64,000 bases of DNA from Ziziphus jujuba (lineage: Eukaryota > Streptophyta > Magnoliopsida > Rosales > Rhamnaceae). Below the pieces are notes generated by a model. That model saw nothing but the letters and a program-made list of their open reading frames with translations, made no database searches and was not told the origin of the DNA. A program made the position numbers and the translations under genes. This document shows, in pieces, positions 36,881 through 50,200 of this stretch. The stretch is taken from positions 20,693,001 through 20,757,000 of the forward strand of contig NC_083386.1 of assembly GCF_031755915.1 (NCBI RefSeq), in the 5' to 3' direction. Each line of letters opens with the position of its first letter. The stretch's first letter is position 1.

Positions 36881-39459
36881 AAAACAATTGGGAAGGTGCA
36901 GGCCAAGGTGCAAAGTTTTGACTGAAGAGAGAGAAAGAGAGAAGAGGAGGGAGAGAGTTATGATGACAAAGACTTGGAACTTTACACGCGCAAATTACCA
37001 GTCAAATAGAACCCCCTCCTACACTCCTACAAGGCCAACGGCAATACCTAAATCGGCTTTATTAGAATTTATAATTTTCTTTCTTTTTTTATTTTTTAAA
37101 TTCTTATTTATGAGTAAGCATACATTAAGACACAAATTTTGATTATTCAATTTTTTTAAACTATAGTTTGATCATCGGTTTCGATGATAATTTAGGTTTC
37201 CATGAATTTAATATTATTTTTACAACGAAAGTAAGATGTAAATTCCCATATTGATGACTGTGTAAATAATGATTGCTAATGTTACACTCAAAATCTTGAA
37301 TTGTATTGAAACTATGAAAGACTTTGCGCCTCCAACTTTTAACCTACGTCTCCATTTAATACTTGTAAAGTTAATAAGAATTTAAATTTATTTGAAAAGT
37401 GATATTTTATTTTTATTTGAATAATTTTAAAAAGATGAGAAAGCGAGCTTTAGAAAATCAAATTCATAAATTATTTTCTCATATACAAAAGGTATCATTT
37501 TAACAATAATAATTATCACAGTAGTTTTATGAGTTTTATAAAAAGATAAATTTATTTTTAATTTATAAAAATAAAAATTAATTTAATTGTTTTCAAGTAT
37601 TAAAATGCTTAGTTCAAATCAAACGTTGCACAAGGAAAATTGATTTTTAAAAAAACTAAGTATCAAAAATTGAAATTTGAATCAATTACTCTTTAAAATT
37701 TGATATTTTTTAAACGCAGTCCAAATAAAAAATAATAATAATAATAAGACACAAACTTTGTTCCCAAGAAGGATTTTGGTGATAATTTTACAGAGAGATT
37801 TAAGCTGTAGGTTTATGAATTTAATATTACTTCCATAAGAAATGGAGTTTTATTATTATTATTATTATTGGTAGGCCAAATATTTTTAAAGAATAACGAA
37901 ATTTTAGGTTACTTCTTAAAATTTTATGTGTATTATATTTTTAAAATAAGTTGTAATCAATCAGGCGAGTATGGTGGAACCGACCGATTTGGGAGCATGT
38001 GATCACATGCAGCATTTTGTCCTTGCAGAGGATTTTAGGTTTTTTTTTGGTTTGTTTTCTCGTTTCTATATGATTCGAGGCTAAATTCTTTATAAAGTAA
38101 TAAAATATAAAAATGTCGTAGTTAGAATCTTTGGGTGGTTAAAATTCATAACCGTTGTGGAATATATTATTTTTCCAATCTGTATTTTTTTTTTTTTTAA
38201 ATAGTATGGATTCCCATACACGAATGTTAGCCATACAATGTTAATTATTAGCAGAGAACCATACAAATAAATGTTAATAAAATGTAATTTTTTTTATTAA
38301 TGTTCTTAACGTATAAATTTTGTTCATTCATTTTTCCAAATCATTTGGATGTTTGTTGGTGCTAGGATTCAAGAATCATAATAGAGGATCTTATTTCACC
38401 CTATAGGTACCTAAATATATAATGATGGAACAAATTTTATCTTACAACTTGGCATCTAGCTTGTAAGCCACTTATTGGATAGATATATATATTCCTAGTT
38501 TGGTGTCTACTATAATATCATCAACTTGAATGTTCAATATTGAATATGCATATACAATAACTTTTTGATCCATGATTGTTTCTTTAATTAGTTGAACAAG
38601 GAATATTTATGTAGTAGGTTTTTAGTTATTTGAATTTAAATTTAAAAATTTAGATGAGATATAAGAGATCTTTTATATTTTTCATATTTTTTATGATCAA
38701 GTTATTTGTTAGATTATATGTAATTTATAAAATATATAAGGTAAAATTAGTACACTCATTGTAAATTGGAAGAAGTAGCCCATCATGACAAAATTCCATA
38801 TACATATCATATAAAATAAATATTTAATGGTATTGTAGAAATTGATCTAGAACTTAATTGAATCAAATATATATGGTCTTTATGGACCATCCATCCAGAT
38901 TGGGTTAGAAATTATATATGGAGGGATGAAGATCCATCCACATCATTATTAACATTTTAAATATGATATCTATGATATTAAAACAGTATTTTCTTACTTG
39001 AATAATAAATATAAATGCAAATTTCGGTGGCTACCACTAAATTACAAAAACCCAACAAGTTGTCCGTTAGCTTAACAGTCACATAAAAACTGATAGGGAG
39101 TTTTGGCGTATTGAAAGATCTCATCCGGAGTAAGAAAAAATAATAATAATCATCAAAAACCTTTTAGGTGGGCATGGAACCACGTTTCGTTCACATGCCT
39201 CCAAAACCAGCCAAAATTGCAGTTTTATTAAAAACAAATAAAAATTAATGTTCTGTCAAAAGAGCAAAAGCAAAGTTTGTCAGAAAAAAAATAAAAAAAG
39301 TTTATTTGGATTTAAAGGATTAAACACAAAAAGAATAGCGTCATTGCTAATGAAACAAATCTGGTGGGAATAAGAGGATAAGGGACAAACCAAACCCCAC
39401 CTTACGTAATTACACATTAAAAATAAAATACTTCTTGCTTGGTCGAGTTGCCAAGCAGC

Positions 39460-40140
39460 CTTTTATTTACTTTTATTTATTTTACATTTATTTTCTAGTT
39501 TTGAGTCAAAAGACTGAAAGCCCAAAAAAATGGGTTTCATATTACTTTGCATACAAGGTTTAGGGAATTTCAGATTGAGATTCCTATGTTTGGTTTAAAG
39601 GGGAAGAACGATATTTAAACCGTGTTTAGCAAGGTGTATGAAATGTTATTTTGGACTATGCAACTTCTAAAATCATTTAAACAGCTTTTTAAAAAAAAGA
39701 GTTTTAAAACTTTGGGCTCTCTATTGTAAGAGAAAAAAAATAATTATATAAAATTATTGATATAAATAGAGCGTAATTATTGTTATAAATAGAGCGTAAT
39801 TAAATTTTATCCCAAACTACTTTTTATTTATCTTGTTTTCTAATTTTGAGTCAAAATGTAAAAAATGGGTTTCGTATATTTTGGAATCCAAATTTTAGGG
39901 GTTTCATATTTAATTTTTTTTTTTTGATTAAAAAAATATATTTTTATAGTATCATAAGCATCAGACTGTAATCTTATATCATATGATATTGTGGTATAAG
40001 ATTGTCCGAAATAATAATAAAGTTTGAACTTCAACTTTTAAACATGTAGAAATAAAAACTAAATAGTTTTTTTCGGTTAAACTATCAGCCTCCATGGCCA
40101 GATGAGAATTCTTGTGTTTGGTGGAAAGAGGAAGAAAAAT
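39460..40140. repeat. Diverged direct duplication
   Basis: The block near 39466-39620 (TTTGAGTCAAAA, then AAAATGGGTTTC, then GAGATTCCTATGTTTGG) recurs in the same order at about 39815-40135 (TTTGAGTCAAAA, AAAATGGGTTTC, GAGAATTCTTGTGTTTGG), with about 190 bp more in the second unit. This is probably an old tandem duplication with later insertion. Confidence 0.5.
39752..39797. repeat. 23-bp tandem pair
   Basis: Two near-identical copies containing ATAAATAGAGCGTAATTA lie side by side. Confidence 0.75.
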
Positions 40141-41239
40141 ATTCACCTTCGGGAACAAGCAGACGTGGTCAAATTTGAAACAAAATATGACAGATTCCTT
40201 AATTAAAAAGCCGCCTAAGGCTAAAGAGTCAAATGTCACAAAACACTGTGACCAAGCATGTATGCCTATGGCATGGCATGACCCTTAGGAATCTTCTCGT
40301 GGGGTCCAAACACAGCAATTTTTCATTTTCGTTTTCCTTTTGGTGCTTTCTTCTGCTTTTAATTCGTTTCTCACTCGGTTGCCCCTCTTTTCGAAGTGAA
40401 ATTATTGAAACCAATTTTGGTTCTGCATGTTTTTTTTTTTTTCTGAAAATTAAAACGTAACCTTATTTTGATTTTTGTTGCACTTGTTGGTAATTTATCT
40501 GAATGACAAGTGTACACCGAAAATGATATTAAAACCGGACCGTAGCTCCTTACCTAGATTATTGTTCTTCTTGGTGAACCCACCAAAAAATAATAATAAT
40601 AATAAAAAATATTTTTATTCGACCAAAATATAATTGTTAATAAGTTAGAAAATTAGGATCAACTGCATTCAAAAACCTTAGTTTGAGAGGTTTGTTTTGT
40701 CATTTGGGTTTAAAACTAATTGTTTCAAATTTAAAATTTTTGATTTAATACAATTTAGTTTAATTTGACTTTTGATTTGCAAGTGTTAATGACAATTTCA
40801 TATCATTTTCCTATTTAAACATCAAAATGAAGAATACTAAATATAACATTTAAAAAATTAAAATACAATAGATTTAAATTTTTGCACTTTAATATTTTAT
40901 AATTTAAGATATATGCATTCTAATATCAATCATAGTGATCAACCATCAGCCATTATGTTAATCAAAACTCAAATGTAAAATTAAATAAAACTGCATCAGA
41001 TCAAAAATTAATTTATTTTGATCATATATAATAATTTATTCTTGTACTTAAATATTTAAAATCTATGATTTTTTAACATGAAATATAAATGATTTACTAA
41101 TTGAACCAAATTCATTTGGTAAAATTAAAATGCTAAATTTTGAAACTAAGAGCCCAATCAATAGAAACCCAAAATTAGAGATACCAAAATCAAATCTTCA
41201 ACCCATAACCAAACTAACGGAAACCAACCTAATATTATT

Positions 41240-41442
41240 TTAACCAACCACAATTAATCTAATCATCCTAGTCAAGGGATAATAAGTTGTCCTAAACTTA
41301 GGACACATCCACGAGTAACAATAATTATTATGGAAGATTATAAACCAACCACAATCAATCTAATCATCTTGGTCATGGGTTAATAAGTTTTTTTTAAACT
41401 TATAATACATCCACGGCTAACAATAATTATTATGGAAGATCA
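41240..41442. repeat. About 101-bp tandem duplication
   Basis: Units at about 41240-41340 and 41341-41442 both begin TAA(A)CCAACCACAAT and end AATAATTATTATGGAAGAT. They differ by scattered substitutions, including a T-run expansion in the second unit. No coding content. Confidence 0.85.
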
Positions 41443-42510
41443 TAAATAGAACTTTTGGGTTTGATTAGCGGGTAATAAGGTTTTGGTTCTTCTAAACTGT
41501 TTGAGACATCATTTGGGCACGTAACCTCAACAACTGCTTTCAAAAAACAGAAAACAAACTGCAAGAAAACAAAATAGAGAAAAGCATGAATGAAAATTTA
41601 ATGTCCTGATCTAGAATTTGAAATATAATTGTGGCCCCTTTGCTTGTTAAAGAAGAAAAAGCTAAAGGCTTCCTAAACAGAAACATACACGCGTAATACA
41701 CGCGGAGAAATCAGGGCAACAAAAAATAGATATAACCCTTTAAAAACTTTCTAGAAAAAAGCAAAGGCATCTAGGTGGCAATATTGCATAAACTTTATAA
41801 TAATAATAATAAATAAATATAGATGTATATATATTTGTGTATAATCTATAATGCAAAAATCACACATTTTGAGCATGAATTTGAAGTGATACACATATAG
41901 AGTCTATTATATTATTCACCGTGGGTCATGCAATTTTGTGACAGCATTTCAAATCCAATATGTGGCTTTCTAAGTTTAATTTGATTATGTCCCATCCCAA
42001 TCTCATCCCTTCTTCTAGAAATTATTTTAATTAAAAGGTGGGACATTCAGATGATATATAAATATTCTATAATGTATAATATTACACTTAGTCTACAATT
42101 GCAGGTTTGGTGTTGATATTTTGCTTGCCTTTGTCTCTTTATTCATATAATACTGTAGTGATTATTTATTTTATTGGTGGTGGTTGGATACTGATGGAAT
42201 AAGATTTTGGAGGATAAGAGGGGGGTGAAAATTATGTGCTTATGATTTGATTGTGAAAAGCATACAATTGAACCAGTTAATTGTGAACCTGGATACACTT
42301 CTTTTTCAATAGCATCTTATTGGGCTTTTAGTTGGTTACTGGGCCTTTAAGGTAACAATTCAGGTCCAAATATACATTTAACAACCACACTGCACTTTTT
42401 TTATTTTTTTATTTTTATTTTTATTTTTTTTTTAAATTTTGGTGAATAGCAACTGACTGCTTTCTTAACTCTGGGTCGTGAATCAATCCCACCATAACTT
42501 TAGGGGAGAT

Positions 42511-42735
42511 ATGTGTTTGGTAAACAAATTCCAGTTTGATAATTAAATAATTTTGGTTACTATAAAATTGGTTTAAAGTAGGTTAAGGAATTTTTTAAAA
42601 ATTCTGATTATTACATAATTAAGATAAACAATTTTAGAGAAGGAAAGTGTTTGATAAACCTAATTTTAGTCTGATTATTAAATACTTTTAATAGTTATAA
42701 AATTGATTTGAGAAGCAGATTTTTTAAAAATTATT
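42511..42735. repeat. Diverged direct repeat pair
   Basis: The segment beginning GTGTTTGGTAAAC (42511) and ending in TTTTTTAAAAATT recurs from about 42647 (GTGTTTGATAAAC) to about 42735 in the same orientation. It could be an old MITE-derived pair, since GTGTTTGGTAAAC-like ends occur in some plant MITEs; that reading is weak. Confidence 0.45.
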
Positions 42736-43324
42736 AATATAATTTAAAAATTGGTAAAGTGGGTTTTCCCAATAGAGAATCCTCGCCCTGGCCGTTTTAA
42801 TAAACATTCATAACTAGGTTAAGTGATGGTTTATTTTATTATTATTATTTTTTTCTTCTCTAGTAATGTAAAATTTATTTACTTAAAATGTTTATTAGTG
42901 TTTTTTGCTGGTAATTATAGTTTGGTAAACACATCAATCGGCTACAAATTTTAACAAGAAATAAAACAAAAATCAAAAACTAAACATCAATGCAAACTCT
43001 AACTATCATTAAACATTTAAATTAAGAAAATTAACAGAAATAAATAGGGAACCAAAAAAAAAAAAAAAAAAAAAAAAACCGAAACCATAACCAGCCAACT
43101 ACACCAAGTAGTTACAATGGTCCAAGTCAACGAAACCCGACACTGAACATCCGATCTCAAAAGATAGCGGGCCTTTTTCTTTTTGGATCTTTGTCTGCCC
43201 TTGTTCAATGGTCGCCTTTCCTATTACCTGAAATTCAGAAAAGGTGAAGCCACAAAAGGAAACCAAACGGCCTCACATTCCCTACGATTGCAACAAAAAC
43301 TAATAATAATAAAATAAATAAATA

Positions 43325-43409
43325 AACCAAAACGAAAATGAAGGTATGGATTAAAAATTTTAAAACTTAAGGCACTCAATTAAACTTGTGGCAGACGAGG
43401 GTGCTTAAA

Positions 43410-43443
<34 letters not shown>

Positions 43444-43661
43444 GTATGTGTGTGTGTGTTGTGTGTATTTCAAAAAAAAAGTATATATATATATATATGT
43501 GTGTGTATGTGTGTTCAAAAAAAAAAAAATATATATATATATATATATGTGTGTGTGAAGGTTAATTTTACTTTTAAGCACTCTAGTCTGCACAATTTTA
43601 ATCGAGCGCTTTAAGTTTTATTAAAATTTTCAATTTAATACCTTTATTTTCATTGTGGTTT
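43325..43661. repeat. Foldback (inverted-repeat) structure around a TA/TG microsatellite
   Basis: The left arm (43325-43410) and right arm (43572-43661) are reverse complements over about 85 bases with scattered mismatches. Examples: left CTTAAGGCACTCAATTAAA against right TTTTAATCGAGCGCTTTAAG, and left AAAATGAAGGTAT against right ATACCTTTATTTT. The interior (43409-43557) holds three successive blocks of (TA)n then (TG)n, the last two preceded by TTCAAAAAAAA. This resembles a foldback MITE, or a hairpin expanded by slippage. Confidence 0.7.
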
Positions 43662-44275
43662 TCATTTCGATATCAGTTTCAATTTTTTAAATTAAAATTC
43701 TTAATTTTTATTTTCATTTTAATATGGATAAAACTTAATGACAATTTAATTCAAATATATATATATTTATATATGTTTCTTATTATAAGCTGAAAATATT
43801 ATAAACTTAAAATATTTTAAACTAAATAAATTTCCTGGTATAAGAATTAAATAACAATGTTCAAATTAAAATAAAACTAAAATTAAGAATCTCAATTGAA
43901 AAAAAAAATGGAAAAGGAAAATGAAGGTCCAAATTAAAATCAAAATGAAAAACAAGGCACTTAAATGAAAAAAATTGAAATTTCGAAACATTCAATTGAA
44001 ATTGGAGACAAATTAGAGAGGTCAATCTTTGACAAAACCAAACAGAGAGGTCATACTTAACGTTGACAATATATATATATATATATATATAGAGTTTATT
44101 TTTCTATTCATCTGTCTACAAAATGGATCCACGTCGTCGCTCTCGCTGCCAAAACCTTTAAATTGTTTTCTTTTTGGTGATTGAAAGCCTTTAATTTGTT
44201 ACAACTTCTAACCAAGCGCGAACTTTTTGCTGGCTTGCCCGAGCGAGAGGTTCCCCTCGCTTCCTAAAAATTAAC

Positions 44276-47200
44276 ATGGCCGCGCGATTCTTGTTGCGCT
44301 CCCAACTGAAGCTCGCCGCGGCCTCCACCGCCGTTCTCGGCGGCGCCGCAGCGGCAACCGTCGCCACCTCCGACGATCCTTCCAAGGTTTTGAAGCTCTG
44401 CACCGCCGTTCCCCTCCGTCTTGTTCGCGACTCCATTACAGCCGCCAACATCGCCTTCGGTATCATTTCCTTGAATAATACGTGTTAACGTTACGCTTAG
44501 GGTTTTACGAAATTTTGTTATATCTTTGTTTTAAATTCAGCATTACATGTTTTTTGCTTTAACTTAATTCTATTTTTGTTCGGATTGAGACTTTGGAAAC
44601 TGGTGCTGATTTTGTGAATTGAAGACTGAGTTTGAATTTCTTCTCCCCCCCCCCACCCCCCCCCCCCCCCCCCCCCCGCGGGGCCAATTATGCATTGCGT
44701 TTATTTGTATGAAATGAGATATTTCAAGTATGAGGTTGATGTAACAGGAGGAATTCAGCTTGATCTTATAAGTTGATGGTGAATATGTTTAATTGAGTAT
44801 GCATAGTTTGGACTTAATCTTTTCATGAGAAACAAGTGTATCTGATTGCTTTAATGTGTATTAAGTATGATCACGATTCATTACTAAGTGGTTTGAGTAG
44901 GCCTATTGTTATTCTGATTGAACTTGGCAGAGGGATGGTGTATTAGTCGCGGTGAAGATTTTTCCTGTATCTATTAGATTTTGGACATATCGTACCTCTT
45001 GGTTCCACCATTTCAGTTTTATAAAGTGAAAAAGAGAGCACATGTTGAGTGCAGTTTCGTGTTTGAGTTAAACAGGATTACACAGTTTAATAATAATACT
45101 AATAAATAAACAAATAAAAGATTTAGATACACCCAGCCCCACCGACAATATTTGTGTTTAACAAAAAAAAAAAGATGCAGATGCACCCAGACCCACCAAT
45201 AATATTTGTGCTTTTTTACGTCTACTATAGTGGGATTGCTCATAGTTGGGTTGGAAAGTTGAGCGTTTATTGGATTCACTGTACTGTCCCAGGGGATGCT
45301 GTTGTGTTTTTGCAAATGGTAGACCCGTTCAAAGGCTTTTGTTGGATTGGTGAAATGAATGCAATTTCTGTAGTAGGAGAAGACTTTTACGGTTTTACCA
45401 TCCTGTTTCTGTGATTATAGGATCTCACTTTATTTGATGTTTGAAAATATTTTCATTGTTTATTATTCTTGTTATTTTCTTTTGATATGTATGGTGCTTC
45501 TGGGGAATATGATCCCTCTAAACATCTTTTAGTACATTCTTCATGATCATAGAGTTCTTTGCAAATGGAAATGATGCGTAGATTTTCTGATGCATTCTCA
45601 CATTTCACTTTCATTAGACTATGAATATTCTCTTTGGGGATTGCCTGAAGGAAGCAATGAGAGGTCCAAAATTAAACATGAAGTTCATCTCAGGTCTGCA
45701 CTTAAACTTCAAGAATTATGTTTCAAAAATGGAGGAATATATATCAAGCTTGGTCAACATATTGGGCAGCTGGTATGCTTCAATTTGCTTTCTTAGGTAT
45801 TTGAGAAGAGAATGGAAGTTCTCATTCTATTCTTCGTGCTGTGTTTGAGATGAAAGTTTCGGATAGATAACAATTTGCCCAATCAGATTTATAGCCCTAA
45901 AGTGCAAGCATCAAAGTTTTTATTGCTGTTCATTATACTTTTATGCAGGAATACTTAGTACCTCAAGAGTATGTCCAGACTATGAGGGAGTCTATGCTGA
46001 ATAAATGTCCAGTTTCTTCATATGATCAAGTTTGTGAAGTGTTCAAGAAAGAGCTTGGAGAGACACCAGAAAAGGTATGTAATTTATTGTGTCATTGCAT
46101 ACCCTTTATGGGAATAATATAGACAGTTAAGCAGGTCAATAGTCTCATCTGGATTATTGATTCTGAGCATTTGATATGAAAGTTATGATTTTTTTCTTTT
46201 TTAATTTTGAATTTTTACATAGATTTCCTGTCAATTTTATGGTGGTTGTATTGGTTTATGTGAAGGGAGAATGATAGTGTGCTGAGGTAATCTTTTTGAA
46301 TGCAGATTTTTTCTGAATTTGATCCTGTTCCAATAGCAAGTGCTTCACTTGCACAAGTTCATGTTGCTCGCACACATGATGGCCAGAAAGTTGCTGTGAA
46401 GGTTTCAGCTTCCTTGTTTTTTTTTTTTTGGTATTTGGGATTTTTAGTAGTAGATGCAACTGAGTAGTCATCAAAGTTTCTTACAATTTTACAGACATAA
46501 GCATTTCTTTTTAGAATTTCCTTTGTTGAACATTGATATTCAGGTTCAGCACACCCACATGACAGATACTGCCGCTGCAGATCAAGCCTCCGTGGAATTA
46601 ATTGTGAACACACTGCATCGGTTTTTCCCTTCTTTTGATTATAGGTATACTTATGGATGGTTTAATGCCTATCACTCTTTCTTGTTGTCTAGGTTATTTG
46701 AGGATTATGTCACACAACATCATCATGCTGACCAAGCATTGTTTATTGTTATATACATTCAAAGACTACATCTATTCTGCAAATGTGATTTTTATGGTTT
46801 TAAATATATAATTTTTAATTGTACTTTTCTTGCTTTAATGTGCAGATGGTTAGTTGATGAAATAGCTGAAAGTTTACCAAAGGCACGTTCTTAATCTCAA
46901 CAGTTTTATTGTTTTTTATTTTTTAATTTTTTGAATTTATACTGCTTTTTAATCACGTTTTTATATTTATCAAATTAAAAGGAAGATAACTTGTGTCTTT
47001 GACAGAAGATAACTTGTGTCTTTGACAGTAGGAAACTTACTAATAGTATAAGTACAAGAAAATATTATTTTGCCATGTTAGGCACTTTCAGTTTAAAACA
47101 TTGTCTGTTCCCGATCCTTACCATCCTTCTAGATGACTCTTTAGGTGTCAATGAAGATCCTATGTTGTTTCATATGGCTAGATCGAGTAGTCTGTTTGTT

Positions 47201-50200
47201 CGTCATAGCTGTCTGAAATTGCATATTTCAATAGATCGAGTAGTCTGTTTGTTCATCATAGCTGTCTGAAATTGCGTATTTCAATGAATGAGTGCTCTGA
47301 GTTCAAAACTCATGTTCAGATGTCATGAAGTCATCTATGTTGTTTTTTGGGCTAATTCTAACATGATTCTTACTTAAAACTTATAGCACAAAAGAAAATA
47401 AATATGGAATGGTCGGGTAAAAAAAGGGTCATATCATCTGAGTTGTGTTGAGGTACTTTTGCTTAGCTATGTGAGAAAGTTATGAAATAGCATGTATGAT
47501 TTGTTATTTTTTTTATTTATTTGCTTGAGGCTTTGCGGGGTTCCTGAATGTCTTTTGAGCATCCATCTAATCCTTGAAGCACCTGCAGTGTCCTAGCCCA
47601 TGTGCTGGGTAATCATCCCCAAAATGTAAAATGTGGGCTATCACAATTTCACCTTGTTGTCCTCATACCTTATTTTCCTTTCCAAAGGAGTCTAATATAG
47701 CCCTTTTCATGTGGAAAGATCCATTACCCATGATTCAGGCTCATTGCTAGCTAATTCATGTTTACTACATGATTACAAGCTATTCATAGTCATGTATGCA
47801 GTGGATCCTATTGGCTATAATATCTTCTAATTAGATCATATACCCTATATCCAAGACCTTCTTAACAAATGTCCATGGTGGGACTTTGGTATCACAATGG
47901 ATTTTGCATGATTGGTATTTTTTTAAAGATTTGATGAACAAGTCCACTTTTTCCCTAAGTCGATGCAGCTAAGCTAACTGCCATGTTAGCTGCATTGTTT
48001 CCCATAGAACGTTTTGCTTGCTATGTCACATTTTCATAAGGAATATGGAATGGAATCTTGAATTTTAAACATTTACTTTTAGTGTAGTAAATTTTTACAA
48101 ACATTCATTTACCTATTTCTTTTTGTGGTATGACCTCAGGAACTAGATTTCTTGGTTGAAGCCAAAAACAGTGAGAAATGCTTGGATAATTTTCAGAAGC
48201 TATCTCCACATATTGCACACTACATATATGCACCAAAGATTCATTGGAACCTTAGTACCACAAAGTTGTTAACCATGGAATATATAGATGGAGTCCAAGT
48301 AAATGATCTGAAGAGCATTCGAAGACTTGGAGTGCAGCCAAATGAAGTTGCAAGATTAGTAAGTTCATTTACTTCATGTTACTTGACAGCATTTAAATAG
48401 ATGAGGAAGTAGTCAAAGACTACACAGGTCATCCTACTTTTTGCAGTCTGCATGTATTCAAGTATACAAAATGAATATATAATTGGACTCTGGAATCGTT
48501 ATGTTAGATTGACTATATTAAAGGACTGGATAGAAATGGTTTATAAGTCATCTGCCTTTGATTTTTCTATGTCCTCAATAATACATATCCCTGATATGGA
48601 GCCATGCACCTAAAAAATATCTGATGCTTAATTTCCTTGCGAAGATATGATCATCTGTAAAGGTTTTGAGACATTAGAATTTAATGGTGTTATGGTTTAC
48701 ACAGGTTAGTCAAGCTTTTGCTGAAATGATGTTCAGACATGGATTTGTGCATTGTGACCCACATGCTGCAAACTTGCTAGTTCGGCCATTGCCTTCTAGC
48801 CGAAAGACCATTCTAGGTTAGGCTTTTCTTGATTCTTGAGATTGTGATCTGATAACTTTTTCAGTTATTATCATGTTAGTTTGATTTTATACGTTAACGA
48901 GCATAATTTTGGAACCTGCTGGGGGTTTTCGTAGCTCTAATAATATTGTATTCCTCGTTGGTGCAGCAGCTTTTGGGAGATTAAAAAACTTTAGAGAGAA
49001 AAAAATTTGTTCTCGCATGCATGTTTAGATGTTGTCCTTGATTGAGAAAGTACATTCCATCTCAGTGCTAATGCAATTAGAGGATTCTGCTTATGAATTG
49101 AGCTGTTTATTAGGCTCTACAAACCTTCTAGTTTTGCCTTTCTCTAGTGTGGTGGACTGATATTAATATCAGCATAGAATGGGGAAATTAATGCATGGAC
49201 TGGCTTAAGGAATAAGAAGCCTCTTATAGTGCTGACTATTGCTACTGTATAAAGTTATTTTAATTATTTTGTATTTTAAACTTGTAAATAGCCCATCTCT
49301 TCGACATTTCTCTCAAACATATATTTATTGATTCTCTCATATTATGTGCCACAAACTTTTCATATATATTGTTTCTCTTACATTTTTCCCCCTAAAAATT
49401 TCTCATGCACAGGCAAAAGAAAACCACAGTTGATTCTTCTGGACCATGGCCTGTATAAAGATCTTGACTTCCAAACGAGAACTAACTATGCTGCACTCTG
49501 GAAGGTGCATCATTGCTTTCTAATGTTTTCTTCCATTATTTCATTAATCTCTATCAATTCAGTAACATGTTCTCCTGTCTCCTCATGTTTTTCTATTTGT
49601 TCCAGGGACTGGTGTTTGCTGATGCTAAAGCAATAAAGGAAAATAGTGTGAAACTGGGTGCAGGGGAGGATCTATATGCATTATTCGCAGGAATTCTTAC
49701 TATGAGACCATGGAATAGAGTAATTGATACATCTGTTGATCACTTGGTCATACAGGGCAATGAGAGTGACCGTTCAGAGCTACAGGTGAGCTTTGGTTAA
49801 GGGCTTAATGAATTATGACAAGCTATATATTCTTTGAGATGTTATTCAAGAGACATGCTGTTATTAGTAAACATTGTTTAACTATTATTCTCACTGTAAC
49901 AGATAAATCTCTCCCTTCTTCCCTCTGTGTTTCTTGTGCCTTGGAAAGCCACATTAGCATAGTGATTCAACTTAAATTATGAAGCATGTCTTTTTCTCAT
50001 TAACAAGTCACAAAAAGAATCTACTCGAACGTGATACTTACTGAAATTAGATTCTTATTCTATGTGATGGATTGCTTCTGATACAAAAAATACCACTCAC
50101 TTGCTTAATTCTTCATTGAGCAGATGTATGCTTCTCAGTATTTCCCTCAAATTTCAGAGCTTTTAAGGAGGCTTCCACGTGTAATTCTTTTGATGCTGAA

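Larger units (their letters stand above)
36881..44275. other. Gene-poor AT-rich region
   Basis: More than 7 kb without a supported coding region on either strand. It holds scattered repeats: a diverged direct duplication at 39460-40140, a 23-bp tandem pair at 39752-39797, a roughly 101-bp tandem pair at 41240-41442, a diverged repeat pair at 42511-42735, and a foldback structure at 43325-43661. The promoter of the ABC1-type kinase gene should lie at the right edge; no TATA box is evident there. Confidence 0.6.

Noticed and set aside
43405..43593. Open frame rich in Tyr/Ile/His/Thr repeats
   Set aside because: It is a translation of the TA/TG microsatellite inside the foldback structure, not a gene.
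44191..44466. Minus-strand open frame over kinase exon 1
   Set aside because: It is antisense to the GC-rich first exon of the ABC1-type kinase, which has a full twelve-exon model on the plus strand.
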